Below are positions 33,277-42,311 of a stretch of 64,000 nucleotides of DNA, piece by piece. This DNA is from an uncultured SAR116 cluster alpha proteobacterium (GTDB lineage Bacteria > Pseudomonadota > Alphaproteobacteria > Puniceispirillales > Marisalimonadaceae), in assembly GCA_902550555.1 (NCBI GenBank), contig CACCZR010000004.1, positions 1 to 64,000 of the forward strand. Reading direction: 5' to 3'. The notes under the pieces are model-generated. The model was not told the DNA's origin. It ran no database searches and worked only from the letters and a program-made list of their open reading frames with translations. The translations under genes were made by a program, and so were the position numbers. Each line of letters starts with the position of its first letter. Position 1 is the first letter of the stretch.

Positions 33277-33720
33277 CTAATTACATTTTCTATTGTATTC
33301 TGGTTTATCAATCATTTCTATTTTTCTTATAGGCATTTTATCAATTAAATGATGTATATTTTTTAATAAAGAAATATCTGTTGAATGTCCTTTGACTTGA
33401 CCATCATAACCAATTAACCAAATACCGTATTTATTTTTATATTTATTAGGAAAAATATAGTCTCTTTTTTCATCACCAACAATTTTTATATATTCTAAAT
33501 TTCTTATTTCATTTTCGCACCTATATTTTTTAAAAAAATCGTCTACTTCATTTATGAAATGAATATATTTACCCTTTGTAATAAATAGGACTATTCTTTT
33601 ATTCCATGAAAATGATTGAATTTGTTTTTGTAGGTCAATTTTTTCACTAGAATTACTAATGTTGGGTAATATTATAAAAATAAAAATTAAACATATTTTT
33701 TTAATCATTCCTAAAATCAT
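33277..33720 (-). CDS. Secreted DUF4174 protein
   Basis: 147 residues with an N-terminal signal-like hydrophobic stretch (about 6-22). The body fits DUF4174: WNKRIVLFITKG, GIWLIGYDGQVKGHS and HLIDKMPIRKIEM. Members are small periplasmic thioredoxin-fold-like proteins of unknown role. The start may be 12 bp further in, at a second ATG. It overlaps the end of the upstream gene. It is the first ordinary gene outside the element. Confidence 0.75.
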   Translation of the reverse strand: MILGMIKKICLIFIFIILPNISNSSEKIDLQKQIQSFSWNKRIVLFITKGKYIHFINEVDDFFKKYRCENEIRNLEYIKIVGDEKRDYIFPNKYKNKYGIWLIGYDGQVKGHSTDISLLKNIHHLIDKMPIRKIEMIDKPEYNRKCN

Positions 33721-34033
33721 ATTCCTCTAAAACCACCCCTCTATTCCCAAAAACTTTTATCAATTGGTCTTCTTTCTCATTTCTCTCAATCTCTTGAAAA
33801 ATTGGCTGACACTTTTGATATGCTTTATCATCTTCATATTCAAATAAATGTCCTAATCTGCTAACACCTTCTTTATTCCAAACCTTTGTAGTAACCATTC
33901 TTAAAATTCCATTTGCTTTTAACTTTGGCAAATATTTGTCTTTTACATTATTCCATCTAAATAATTTAAGTTCTAATTCTTTTTCTGAAACAAAATCTTG
34001 AGTAGTGTAATTTATTAATTTAGATTTTTTCAT
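33701..34033 (-). CDS. Small unknown protein, possible dimeric alpha/beta barrel
   Basis: 110 residues from the ATG at 34033, chosen over the GTG at 34042 because AAGGTGG then lies at a normal distance. The pattern of strands and helices (LELKLFRW, RMVTTKVWN, VSRLGHLFEYEDDKAYQ) recalls EthD/NIPSNAP-type ferredoxin-like barrels, but there is no diagnostic motif. It overlaps the DUF4174 gene at its end, so the two form one leftward unit. Confidence 0.55.
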   Translation of the reverse strand: MKKSKLINYTTQDFVSEKELELKLFRWNNVKDKYLPKLKANGILRMVTTKVWNKEGVSRLGHLFEYEDDKAYQKCQPIFQEIERNEKEDQLIKVFGNRGVVLEEYDFRND

Positions 34034-34170
34034 CCTCTCCACCTTTTAAATTATCCTAGTCTTCTTTTTACCAATGTTTATTATATCACGAATAATATCT
34101 GGAATTATTTTTATTTTTAAATATTTTTAGTTAAGATAATCTTGATTTTATTTTTAGAAAAAATAAGAAC

Positions 34171-34995
34171 ATGGATCTTAAATTAAATAAATTATCAAAT
34201 ATTCTAGGTTTAGAAATTTTAAATTTAGATTTGAGAAAAGTAATTGATAAAAAATTAAAAATAAAATTGAACGATCTTTTTATTGAAAACAAAGTCTTGG
34301 TTATAAGAAAACAATTTTTGAACTCAAATGAATTTCAGAAAGCAGCTGAGATTTTTGGAACAATTTTTAGACAGCACAATTCAAAATTTTCTCTCAAAGA
34401 AAACCCTTTAGTTCATTATATTTCCAATGAAGATAAATTTCCTGATGGTAAAGTATATATTCCAGGCGAAGGTTTTCATACTGATCATAGTAATGATAAA
34501 ATGCCACCGAAGGCAACTATTTTGTTATCAAAAGAAATACCCTCATATGGTGGAGATACTCAATTTATCAATATGAATTTACTTTATGAAAATCTCTCTA
34601 ATGAAATGAAAAAGAAAATTATAAATCTAAAAGCAAAACATGTTTATCAAAGTAAATTTAGTAAAAGAAAATTAATGAGCATTAAAAACCAGGATCACAA
34701 AAATAATGAAGTTTTTCACCCTCTAGTGAAAATTCATCCAGAAACTGGTTTGAAATCATTATATATAAATCCTATCAGGATAGAACAAATTTCAAATTAC
34801 TCTGATGAAAAAACTCTAGATTTGATTAATAAATTAATGAAGCATGTTAATTCATTAAAATTTGAATACAGACATAAATGGGAAGTTGGAGATTTTGTTA
34901 TTTGGGATAATAGAACTTTAATGCATAAAGCAAATGGTGATTATGACATGTCAGAAAAGAGATATCTTTACAGATTAATGCTTCAGGATGATTAA
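34171..34995 (+). CDS. TauD/TfdA-family 2-oxoglutarate-dependent dioxygenase
   Basis: 274 residues. The iron-binding HxD is in GFHTDHSNDKMPP, and the distal histidine lies in RTLMHKANGDY. The 2-oxoglutarate-binding arginine is in KRYLYRLML. Length and motifs fit the taurine/2,4-D dioxygenase group, which hydroxylates small acids to release sulfite, phenol or similar. The substrate is unknown. There is no transporter beside it. Confidence 0.88.
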   Translation: MDLKLNKLSNILGLEILNLDLRKVIDKKLKIKLNDLFIENKVLVIRKQFLNSNEFQKAAEIFGTIFRQHNSKFSLKENPLVHYISNEDKFPDGKVYIPGEGFHTDHSNDKMPPKATILLSKEIPSYGGDTQFINMNLLYENLSNEMKKKIINLKAKHVYQSKFSKRKLMSIKNQDHKNNEVFHPLVKIHPETGLKSLYINPIRIEQISNYSDEKTLDLINKLMKHVNSLKFEYRHKWEVGDFVIWDNRTLMHKANGDYDMSEKRYLYRLMLQDD

Positions 34996-35019
34996 AAATA
35001 AAATTAAAATAGTTTCATA

Positions 35020-35271
35020 ATGAAAAAAGAATTTGTAGTTCGTTCAATTAATAATATTGATCAAAGTCTTTGTATTGATATATTTAAAAGAAAAGATAAC
35101 ACTTATGGATTTGAAGAATATAGAAGAGACAAAGAAACTCATAAAGGCTGGTATAAAGTTCATTCATATGGACACGATGTTTACTTATCTGAACAAGAAG
35201 CTTTAACTAGCGCTTATAAGAATGTTAGCTGGTTAAAAGAGAACACTTCTAATATTAACCTAAAAAATTAG
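35020..35271 (+). CDS. Small hypothetical protein
   Basis: 83 residues, no recognised family. It is soluble and rich in Tyr, Lys and Asp, with the aromatic segment GFEEYRRDKETHKGWYKV. It begins 24 bp after the dioxygenase and may share its transcript. Its length and residue mix look like a real small protein. Confidence 0.6.
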   Translation: MKKEFVVRSINNIDQSLCIDIFKRKDNTYGFEEYRRDKETHKGWYKVHSYGHDVYLSEQEALTSAYKNVSWLKENTSNINLKN

Positions 35272-35337
35272 TCAAAAACTAATTTAAAAATTTCCTTTTA
35301 AAATGTATATTGATTAAAAATTTAATTTGAGGTGCAA

Positions 35338-35889
35338 ATGAGTAAACATTGTCCACGATGGGTATACATGACTGTTGTTGCACAAGCTTGCTATGATTAT
35401 GTCACTTTAGATACTGGCGCCGGCTTACTTATTATATCGCATAAGTATGATAATGGGTTAAAAGAAATTTATGAGGATGCAGATTTGCCTAAAGTCGATA
35501 CTGTTGCATTAGAGTTTTTACGAATTTGCAGTGAACTTAAAATTAACCAAAACTCAGAGCATGTATTATCTGACTATTTATATTTTAAGTTTAATTATGT
35601 TAATGTCGCTTTGAGAAGAAATTTTGATAGTTTTATGAGTGATATTAGATACTCAGAATACCCTAGATACCCAGAGACAGAGGATACTGCAAATAATTTC
35701 TATAGGTTTTCAAAGACTTGGGCGAAGAAAAAAAAGGTGCTTTATGACAAAGCATGGAATCTAAAAACTCAAGATCAATTTATTGAATTAAGAGATTTAG
35801 CTAATAAACCTTTTTCAAATGAATTATTAAAAATGCAAGATATTAACAAAGTTGAAGAGAAGCTTACATCTATTTGGACAAAAAAATAA
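35338..35889 (+). CDS. Hypothetical soluble protein
   Basis: 183 residues from the ATG at 35338, preceded by TTTGAGG at a normal distance; an in-frame GTG 6 bp earlier is less likely. It is mostly helical, with many Tyr/Asp, and has no membrane segment. I do not recognise it. It is the last rightward gene before a short leftward one. Confidence 0.65.
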   Translation: MSKHCPRWVYMTVVAQACYDYVTLDTGAGLLIISHKYDNGLKEIYEDADLPKVDTVALEFLRICSELKINQNSEHVLSDYLYFKFNYVNVALRRNFDSFMSDIRYSEYPRYPETEDTANNFYRFSKTWAKKKKVLYDKAWNLKTQDQFIELRDLANKPFSNELLKMQDINKVEEKLTSIWTKK

Positions 35890-35910
35890 TAAATCTCTTG
35901 TATCTTAAAG

Positions 35911-36105
35911 TTATTTGTCTTTCATCATTTTTCTAAGACTTGATATGAATGAAGATTTATCAACCGAATTTTTCATTTTTAGAACTGCAATTTTGTCATC
36001 CATATTTTTAGAACTATCTATGAAAGAGTTTAATAATTTATCTTTGTTAGATTTTAACTTTTGTTCACTTTTTAATTTTTTTAATTTTAAATTTTCACTT
36101 TCCAT
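35911..36105 (-). CDS. Small lysine-rich coiled-coil protein, uncertain
   Basis: 64 residues, highly charged and helical (MESENLKLKKLKSEQKL and SSLRKMMKDK). Chosen over the overlapping rightward hydrophobic frame (35915-36184) because its composition is protein-like and the other has a Phe/Ile run typical of antisense frames. Function unknown. Confidence 0.45.
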   Translation of the reverse strand: MESENLKLKKLKSEQKLKSNKDKLLNSFIDSSKNMDDKIAVLKMKNSVDKSSFISSLRKMMKDK

Positions 36106-36180
36106 ATTTTACATTACCATATTCTGGGTTATTTTTAAAAAATACATTTACGTTATTTTAAGCTTTATTATAATAAAAAG

Positions 36181-36573
36181 ATGAAAGAAAATAACTTTAT
36201 AAATTCCGACAAAATATATCTCTTTCATAATAATAGATGTTCAAAATCAAGGGAAGTTAAAAAATATCTTGATGATAATAATATCATTTATGAAGTTATA
36301 GATTATTTAAATATTTCAACTGAAGAAAGTTTTTTACAAAGTGTACTTTTAAAACTTGAAAATAATTTTCAAGAAATAATAAGAGTAAATGAAAAAATTT
36401 ATAAAAATTTAAATGATAATGAAAAGAAACAGACCTTTGAAAATATAATCAATTTAGTAATGAAATATCCAATATTATTGGAGAGACCTATTGTATCAAT
36501 TGAAAGAAATAAAAAAATTATTCAATCTATAATTTGCAGACCAACAGAACTCATCAAGTCGGTATTTAGTTAA
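36181..36573 (+). CDS. ArsC/Spx-family protein, arsenate reductase type
   Basis: 130 residues, thioredoxin-like fold. The N-terminal LFHNNRCSKSREVKKYL carries the single catalytic cysteine of glutaredoxin-type ArsC. The C-terminal part MKYPILLERPIVSI matches the family, as does the nearby ICRP. It could reduce arsenate with glutathione or act as a YfgD-type protein of unclear substrate. There is no ars operon beside it. Confidence 0.85.
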   Translation: MKENNFINSDKIYLFHNNRCSKSREVKKYLDDNNIIYEVIDYLNISTEESFLQSVLLKLENNFQEIIRVNEKIYKNLNDNEKKQTFENIINLVMKYPILLERPIVSIERNKKIIQSIICRPTELIKSVFS

Positions 36574-36577
36574 TTTT

Positions 36578-36748
36578 ATGAACACAAAAATCCCATGTCC
36601 ATATTGTTCAAGCTTAAAAGGATATATTTACGTTCAATCACATTATCAGTGTTTAAACTGCAAAAGAGTAGTTGATGATTGTTGCAGTGGAGAGAACGAA
36701 GTATGTATAAATACAAATCATTTGACTAACAAAATAAATAATAATTAA
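36578..36748 (+). CDS. 56-residue zinc-ribbon protein
   Basis: ATG at 36578, 4 bp after the ArsC-like stop. Cysteines pair as CPYC (7/10) and CLNC (25/28), a classic zinc ribbon, followed by a CC pair (35-36) and Cys43. The tail is polar. Probably binds nucleic acid or acts as a small adaptor; the function is unknown. The spacing suggests co-expression with the ArsC-like gene. Confidence 0.65.
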   Translation: MNTKIPCPYCSSLKGYIYVQSHYQCLNCKRVVDDCCSGENEVCINTNHLTNKINNN

Positions 36749-36778
36749 AACAGCTTTCTAATTTGTCGTATATAAAGT

Positions 36779-37273
36779 ATGAAATTAATTCTCATAATAT
36801 TATCTTTTTTATTTTTTACTAACTGTAGTTATACAAACACTAAATATGCTAGTAATGAAATTGAAACGAGTTCAGTTGTAACAGTTAAACCAAAAGTTAT
36901 AAATGAAAGTGCTTTTGAAAATTTTTATATGTCTGAAAAGTTAGAAAAAGAATTAAATAAAATTCAATTCACCTCAACGAGTTATTTAAGAAGTAATAAA
37001 GATTGTATAGGTATTATTAGACTATCTGTATCTGGAAGTATTGATTATTACCAATTAATTAACACGCTAAAGAAACGTGCTTACGATATTGGTGGTAACG
37101 CGATAGGAGTATATGATTACAGAGAAAAAAGACGAGTTTTTGTAAATCAACAGGGTTATAAAGTTGAAACTAAAAATAAATTCAAGCCAAAAACAGAATA
37201 TGTTTTGGTTAAAGAAAATCAGAAAGTTGCAAAAATTACAGCTGATGTATTTAAATGTAGAAAATCAACTTAA
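36779..37273 (+). CDS. Putative outer-membrane lipoprotein
   Basis: 164 residues. The signal peptide ends in a lipobox (FFTNC, Cys16). The mature part has two well-separated cysteines (about 79 and 161) and the segment KKRAYDIGGNAIGVYDYRE, which recalls RcsF/YbjQ-like small domains. RcsF itself is a stress sensor at the outer membrane. The likeness is weak, so only lipoprotein is called. Confidence 0.65.
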   Translation: MKLILIILSFLFFTNCSYTNTKYASNEIETSSVVTVKPKVINESAFENFYMSEKLEKELNKIQFTSTSYLRSNKDCIGIIRLSVSGSIDYYQLINTLKKRAYDIGGNAIGVYDYREKRRVFVNQQGYKVETKNKFKPKTEYVLVKENQKVAKITADVFKCRKST

Positions 37274-37686
37274 AGATTACTTAAATATTTAGGCAAATTC
37301 TCAATTAAGCTCATAGCAACAGCGGTACCAGTTACAGCACTTCCAATCATGATAGCTCTATCACCCCATTGCATTCCTACATATATCCAACCTATAGCAC
37401 TTAAAAAATAAGTTATTTGACCATAAAAAGTGTATGAAGCGCTAATTAAAAACACGCCTAAAACTGCAAGTATCATTGATAACCATTTGACATACCAATC
37501 TCTAGTTCCAGTTGGAGTTGTTGGTTTGACTTCATCATATTCTGCTTGAAGCTCTTTGAGTTCTTGATTGAGTCTTTTTTTCTCGTTAGCAAGTTCCATG
37601 GCTAACCTACCAGCCTTGGTCATTCCTCCATTAGAAATTTCTTCTATCTTTTGATTTGTAATAACCTCAGCATTTTTAGTAGCCAT
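37270..37686 (-). CDS. Small membrane protein with N-terminal coiled coil
   Basis: 138 residues. The N-terminal 45 or so are helical and charged (MELANEKKRLNQELKELQAE), then two or three hydrophobic helices follow from about residue 65 to 125. I do not recognise it. It overlaps the end of the lipoprotein gene by 4 bp on the other strand. CGGAGGG lies about 5 bp before the ATG, a strong ribosome site. Confidence 0.65.
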   Translation of the reverse strand: MATKNAEVITNQKIEEISNGGMTKAGRLAMELANEKKRLNQELKELQAEYDEVKPTTPTGTRDWYVKWLSMILAVLGVFLISASYTFYGQITYFLSAIGWIYVGMQWGDRAIMIGSAVTGTAVAMSLIENLPKYLSNL

Positions 37687-37727
37687 AAAACCCTCCGATA
37701 TAATTGTTAGAATTGTTATTTAATCCT

Positions 37728-38966
37728 TTAAATTAAAAAGTCAAAAGAAAAATTTAATATATCTAAATCCATCATTTTACCAATTGTAGCAACGATTATA
37801 ACGCTCGCCCATTGTGGAGTTTTTATTAAAAAAATTATGATAATTGAAATGCCAAGTAAAATTAAACTTTTATAATCATTTAAAGAAGAGGTAATCACAG
37901 GATTATAGAATGCAGAAATGAGTAAACCTACCACACATGCATTAACACCAATCAAAAAAGCTTTTATTTTTGGAACATTTCGTAAAACTGACCAATAAGG
38001 CATAGCGCCAAAAACCAATAAAAAAGAAGGAATAAAAATCATAATTAATGAAATTATACCAACAAGAATTTTATGTTGTGACAAATCCATCGAAGCTCCT
38101 AAAAAACCAGAAAACGTAAATAAAGGTCCTGGAATTATTTGAGCTAACCCATAACCAAATAAAAAAGTATCTTTATCAATTAAATTAAAATTAACTATTT
38201 CGTTTTGTAAGAGAGGTAACACAACGTGCCCTCCTCCAAAAACTAAAGATCCTACTCTAAAAAATTTGTCAGAAATTAAAATAATGTCAGAGTTATAAAT
38301 TTGATTTAAGATTGGAAAAGTAAGTAATACAAATACAAACAACAATAAATAAAATAATGGCTTATAATCTATAGATAAGGATATTTGTTTAGCCTTTGTT
38401 TTTTCACGAAATAAAAAATTTCCTAGAACTCCCGAAATTATGATTAAAATTATTTGGTAAGTATTATTTGTAAAAAATATTAAAATTAATGTAGTAATTA
38501 AAGTTATTAAAATTTTTTTATAATTATTTAAATATTGTTTAGACATACCCAAAATTGCTTGAAAGACTATTACAACTACACATGCCTTTATTCCACTCAA
38601 AAGACCTTCTGTAAAAAAATCACTATAAAATAATAAACCATATGCAGATGAAATCATAATTATTCCAGATGGCAAGGTAAAACCTAGCCACGCAAAAAAG
38701 GCTCCTAGAGATCCTTTTTGAAGATAACCTATACACATACCAACTTGACTAGAAGATGGTCCTGGCAAGAAATTTGAAAAAGAAACAATGTCTAAAAAAT
38801 TCTTATCATCTATCCATTTAATTTTATTTACAAAGTGTTCTCTGAAAAAGCCAATATGAGCAATTGGACCTCCAAACGATGTACAGCCCAATTTTAAAAA
38901 TTCAAAAAAAATAGTGAAATAAGTTACTTTATCTATTTGTTGATTTAATTTTTTTTCTTTAACCAT
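37728..38966 (-). CDS. chrA: Chromate transporter, long-chain type
   Basis: 412 residues with two homologous halves of about six helices each, as in full-length ChrA. Motifs are FLKLGCTSFGGPIAHIGFF and LPGPSSSQVGMCIGY in the first half and LVFGGGHVVLPLL and LAQIIPGPLFTFSGFLG in the second. The family exports chromate or moves related oxyanions. It is divergent from the cytochrome c' gene over 27 bp. Confidence 0.92.
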   Translation of the reverse strand: MVKEKKLNQQIDKVTYFTIFFEFLKLGCTSFGGPIAHIGFFREHFVNKIKWIDDKNFLDIVSFSNFLPGPSSSQVGMCIGYLQKGSLGAFFAWLGFTLPSGIIMISSAYGLLFYSDFFTEGLLSGIKACVVVIVFQAILGMSKQYLNNYKKILITLITTLILIFFTNNTYQIILIIISGVLGNFLFREKTKAKQISLSIDYKPLFYLLLFVFVLLTFPILNQIYNSDIILISDKFFRVGSLVFGGGHVVLPLLQNEIVNFNLIDKDTFLFGYGLAQIIPGPLFTFSGFLGASMDLSQHKILVGIISLIMIFIPSFLLVFGAMPYWSVLRNVPKIKAFLIGVNACVVGLLISAFYNPVITSSLNDYKSLILLGISIIIIFLIKTPQWASVIIVATIGKMMDLDILNFSFDFLI

Positions 38967-38993
38967 TATAATGATACTATCAAGGAGCTAAAA

Positions 38994-39437
38994 ATGTATA
39001 AATGTAAATTTATTTTAATTTTATTTTTAATTTCTTTTCCATTTTTTTCATACTCAAATGATGGAGCTACTGGCATCGTTAAAGAAAGAATGGATAAGTT
39101 TCAAGAAAGTAAAAACCTTATGAGAACTATAAATAAAAGCTTAAGTGATAATAACTTTGATATTATTAGGCAATCTGCAGAAAAGTTAAATAAATGGGCT
39201 ATTGAAATGCATAAATATTTTCCAAAGGGTAGTGAAGCTAACATCTCTAACAAAAGTCAAGCTGGTGATAATATATGGTCTGATCCAGATGGATTTAAAA
39301 AAGCAGTTAAGAAATTTGAAATTACCAGCGCAACATTAATCAAAATATCACAAAATAAAAATATTGATGATACCGTTTCTTCATTTAGAGAATTGGCGGC
39401 TTCTTGCAAAGGTTGTCATAAACAATTTAGAAATTAA
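38994..39437 (+). CDS. Periplasmic cytochrome c'
   Basis: 147 residues: a cleavable signal peptide (about 1-22), a four-helix body, and the haem motif CKGCH close to the C-terminus, as in class II cytochromes c. Members bind NO or act in stress protection. The start has AAGGAG 7 bp upstream. It precedes the alcohol dehydrogenase gene by 14 bp. Confidence 0.9.
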   Translation: MYKCKFILILFLISFPFFSYSNDGATGIVKERMDKFQESKNLMRTINKSLSDNNFDIIRQSAEKLNKWAIEMHKYFPKGSEANISNKSQAGDNIWSDPDGFKKAVKKFEITSATLIKISQNKNIDDTVSSFRELAASCKGCHKQFRN

Positions 39438-39451
39438 TTATTTGAGGCTTT

Positions 39452-40504
39452 ATGAAAGGCATAGTATTTTTAGGACAACATAAACTCGAAATTCAAGAGT
39501 TCGAAGACCCAACACCAGGGCCAGACGAGGTTATTCTTGAAATCAAAGCATCTGGGATGTGTGGGAGTGACTTAAAAGTTTACAGAGCTGTAGATGGTCC
39601 ATCTTCTTTAGGATTAGGTGGTGAAGATAAGCAAGTTATTGCTGGTCATGAACCCTGTGGAACAATAGTTGAATTAGGAAAAAACGTTAATAAAAATAAT
39701 TTCAAAAAAGATATGAATGTGATGCAACATCATTATAAAGGATGCGGAACATGTGTCCATTGTTCAACAGGATGGCAACAATTGTGCATTGATGGTGTTA
39801 AAGAAGTTTACGGCGTTACTGGTCATGGGGCTCATGCCAAGTATATGAAATGTCCTGCTGATACCCTTGTGAAATTGCGCGAAGATATTTCATTTAAAAG
39901 TGGTGCCGCGATTTCATGTGGGACTGGAACAGCTTGGGGAGCAATTGATAGACTATGTTTAAGATCTCATGAAACATTAGCAGTTTTTGGTTTAGGGCCA
40001 GTAGGGCTATCTGCAGTCATGATCGCTTCTAGCATGGGAGTAAACGTTATAGCACTAGATACTAATCAACAAAGATTAAACAGAGCAAAATCCTTTGGAG
40101 CAGAAAGTACTTTAAATCCACTAAAGATAAATAATGTCGTTGATGCGATTAAAGATTTAACTAATGGATTAGGTGCACATTCTTCGATTGATGCATCTTC
40201 TTCATCCGAAGCAAGATCTCAAAGTATAAAATGTCTTAGAACTTGGGGCAAAGCCTGTTTTGTTGGTGAAGGCGGAAATGTTGATATTGATGTGAGTAAT
40301 GATTTATTAAGAAGACAAGTCACCTTGATAGGAAGTTGGACATTTTCTAAACATGGACAATATGCATGCTCAGAATACATCGCTGAAAAGAAATTGAAAG
40401 TTGATGAATTATTTACCCATGAATGGAAACTTGAACAAGCTAAAGAAGCTTATGAATTATTTGATAAGCAATCTGATGGGAAAGGCGTAATTTATCCCTC
40501 TTAA
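39452..40504 (+). CDS. Zinc-dependent alcohol dehydrogenase, MDR family
   Basis: 350 residues. The catalytic zinc ligands lie in GMCGSDLKVY and AGHEPCG. The structural zinc cysteines lie in GCGTCVHCSTGWQQLC. The Rossmann motif is FGLGPVGLSAVMIA. It oxidises an alcohol or sugar alcohol with NAD; the substrate is not determinable. It is convergent with the D-aminoacylase gene after 4 bp. Confidence 0.9.
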   Translation: MKGIVFLGQHKLEIQEFEDPTPGPDEVILEIKASGMCGSDLKVYRAVDGPSSLGLGGEDKQVIAGHEPCGTIVELGKNVNKNNFKKDMNVMQHHYKGCGTCVHCSTGWQQLCIDGVKEVYGVTGHGAHAKYMKCPADTLVKLREDISFKSGAAISCGTGTAWGAIDRLCLRSHETLAVFGLGPVGLSAVMIASSMGVNVIALDTNQQRLNRAKSFGAESTLNPLKINNVVDAIKDLTNGLGAHSSIDASSSSEARSQSIKCLRTWGKACFVGEGGNVDIDVSNDLLRRQVTLIGSWTFSKHGQYACSEYIAEKKLKVDELFTHEWKLEQAKEAYELFDKQSDGKGVIYPS

Positions 40505-40508
40505 AATA

Positions 40509-42269
40509 TTAGACTAAATCTTTTTCTTTAAATTGTTCTTGAACATTTATTAACTTAACAAGTTTTCCTGGAAGATTAGTTTCTTTTTTACCGTTTTCAT
40601 AAGTAATTTTTCCTGAAACAATATTCACAACATAACCACTTGTCTTTTGCATTAATCTACTACCACCAGCCGGCAAATCTTGTAACATAAATGGATCTGA
40701 GGATCCAAGTTTTTCAATATCTAATATATTAATATCTGCTTTAAGGCCCTCTTTTAAAATCCCTCTATCATATAAACCTATGGCCACAGCTGTGTCTGAA
40801 GTTAGTCTTCTTATACTATCCTCTAGTGAAAATAATTTTTTATCACGTGTCCAATAAGATAAAAGCCAAGTTGGATATCCTGCATCTAATATAAATCCAA
40901 CATGTGCTCCTCCATCACCTAATCCCATTATTGAATTTGGATCCTCTAACATTTGATGACAAACATCAAAGTTATTATCTACAAAATTAACAAGTGGAGC
41001 ATAAATAAAATTTTCACCATTATTTTCTAGCATTATTTCGTATGCTAGCTCCTCTGGCGATATTTTATTTTTTTTAGCCATAAACTCAATACTATCCTCT
41101 ATATTAGGATCATAATTTGGTGGAGACCCAAACCTGTACATATGCTTAAAACTAATTCTATGAATGAGTGGAAAGGTACTATTTTTTAATCTATCTTCAG
41201 AAAGTATTTGTTTTTTTATATGATCTTTTGATAATTCCAACACTCTTTCATCATGAGATAAATTTTTTAGTTTTTTAAACGTATCGGTGCCAGAAAAAGG
41301 ATTTTGACTTCCCTTAAGTCCGAATAATAATCCTATTGGCCTTGGCGCAACCACAGGTCTGATTGATAATCCTTCTTCCTTGGCTTCTAGAGACATCTTC
41401 ATTAAATCTTTCCAAAAATCTGGTCTGTCATGTCTCTGAGTTAAACTAAATACAATTGGACGCCCTGATTTTTTTGATATTCTTTTCAGAACGTTAAATT
41501 CTGTTTCCGGATCAGGTTCATTCCAATCTGATACAATTTCCATAAATCCTGTACCGGCGTCTTTCATTCCTAAGGCTATTTCTGTAAGCTCATCTTCATG
41601 CGCTCTTAACGTAGGAGTATATTCACCTTTTAAACTTTTATGACTTATGGTTCTTGATGTAGAAAATCCAAAAGCCCCAGCCAATATTGCCTCTTTTGTT
41701 ATAAGACGCATTTTTTTTAGATCTTCTTTATTAGCTCTTTCATGTTTAATTGCACGTTCACCCATAACATAAACACGTAATGCTGCATGAGGTAACAAAG
41801 TACATATATCTATATCTCTATCTCGTTTTTCTAGAGCATCTAAATATTCTTTAAAACTTTCCCATTCCCACTTTAAACCTTCATGCATAACTGGAGCAGG
41901 TATATCTTCTACTCCTTCCATAAGTTCAACAAGTTTTTCACGATCTTGAGGTTTACAAGGAGCAAAACCAACTCCACAATTTCCCATTACAACAGTTGAT
42001 ACTCCATGAAGCGACGAAGGAGCTAATTGACTATCCCAAATAGCTTGTCCATCGTAATGTGTATGAATATCAACAAACCCAGGAGAAACTACAAGATTGT
42101 TTGCATCAATAATTTTTTTTGCAGATTCATTAATTTTGCCAATTTTTTTGATGATTCCATCTTTAATACCAATATCAGATAAAAAGGATGGCTTTCCCGT
42201 TCCATCTATAATTTGTCCATTTTTAATTAACAAATCATATTCAATTATTTCTCTATTTGAACCGTCCAT
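40509..42269 (-). CDS. N-acyl-D-amino-acid deacylase family amidohydrolase
   Basis: 586 residues. The amidohydrolase metal motif is GFVDIHTHYDGQ, and the later GDGGAHVGFI supplies the catalytic aspartate region. The C-terminal beta domain (GLKADINILD) is typical. Members hydrolyse N-acyl-D-amino acids or related amides. It follows the CoA-transferase gene by 42 bp on the same strand, so it may act in the same pathway. Confidence 0.9.
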   Translation of the reverse strand: MDGSNREIIEYDLLIKNGQIIDGTGKPSFLSDIGIKDGIIKKIGKINESAKKIIDANNLVVSPGFVDIHTHYDGQAIWDSQLAPSSLHGVSTVVMGNCGVGFAPCKPQDREKLVELMEGVEDIPAPVMHEGLKWEWESFKEYLDALEKRDRDIDICTLLPHAALRVYVMGERAIKHERANKEDLKKMRLITKEAILAGAFGFSTSRTISHKSLKGEYTPTLRAHEDELTEIALGMKDAGTGFMEIVSDWNEPDPETEFNVLKRISKKSGRPIVFSLTQRHDRPDFWKDLMKMSLEAKEEGLSIRPVVAPRPIGLLFGLKGSQNPFSGTDTFKKLKNLSHDERVLELSKDHIKKQILSEDRLKNSTFPLIHRISFKHMYRFGSPPNYDPNIEDSIEFMAKKNKISPEELAYEIMLENNGENFIYAPLVNFVDNNFDVCHQMLEDPNSIMGLGDGGAHVGFILDAGYPTWLLSYWTRDKKLFSLEDSIRRLTSDTAVAIGLYDRGILKEGLKADINILDIEKLGSSDPFMLQDLPAGGSRLMQKTSGYVVNIVSGKITYENGKKETNLPGKLVKLINVQEQFKEKDLV

Positions 42270-42311
42270 GTATTAATTAAATATCTAAGTAAAAAATCAG
42301 TCAATATAAAA

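Noticed and set aside
35915-36184. 89-residue rightward hydrophobic frame
   Set aside because: Overlaps a more protein-like charged leftward frame; Phe/Ile runs suggest antisense of lysine-rich coding DNA.
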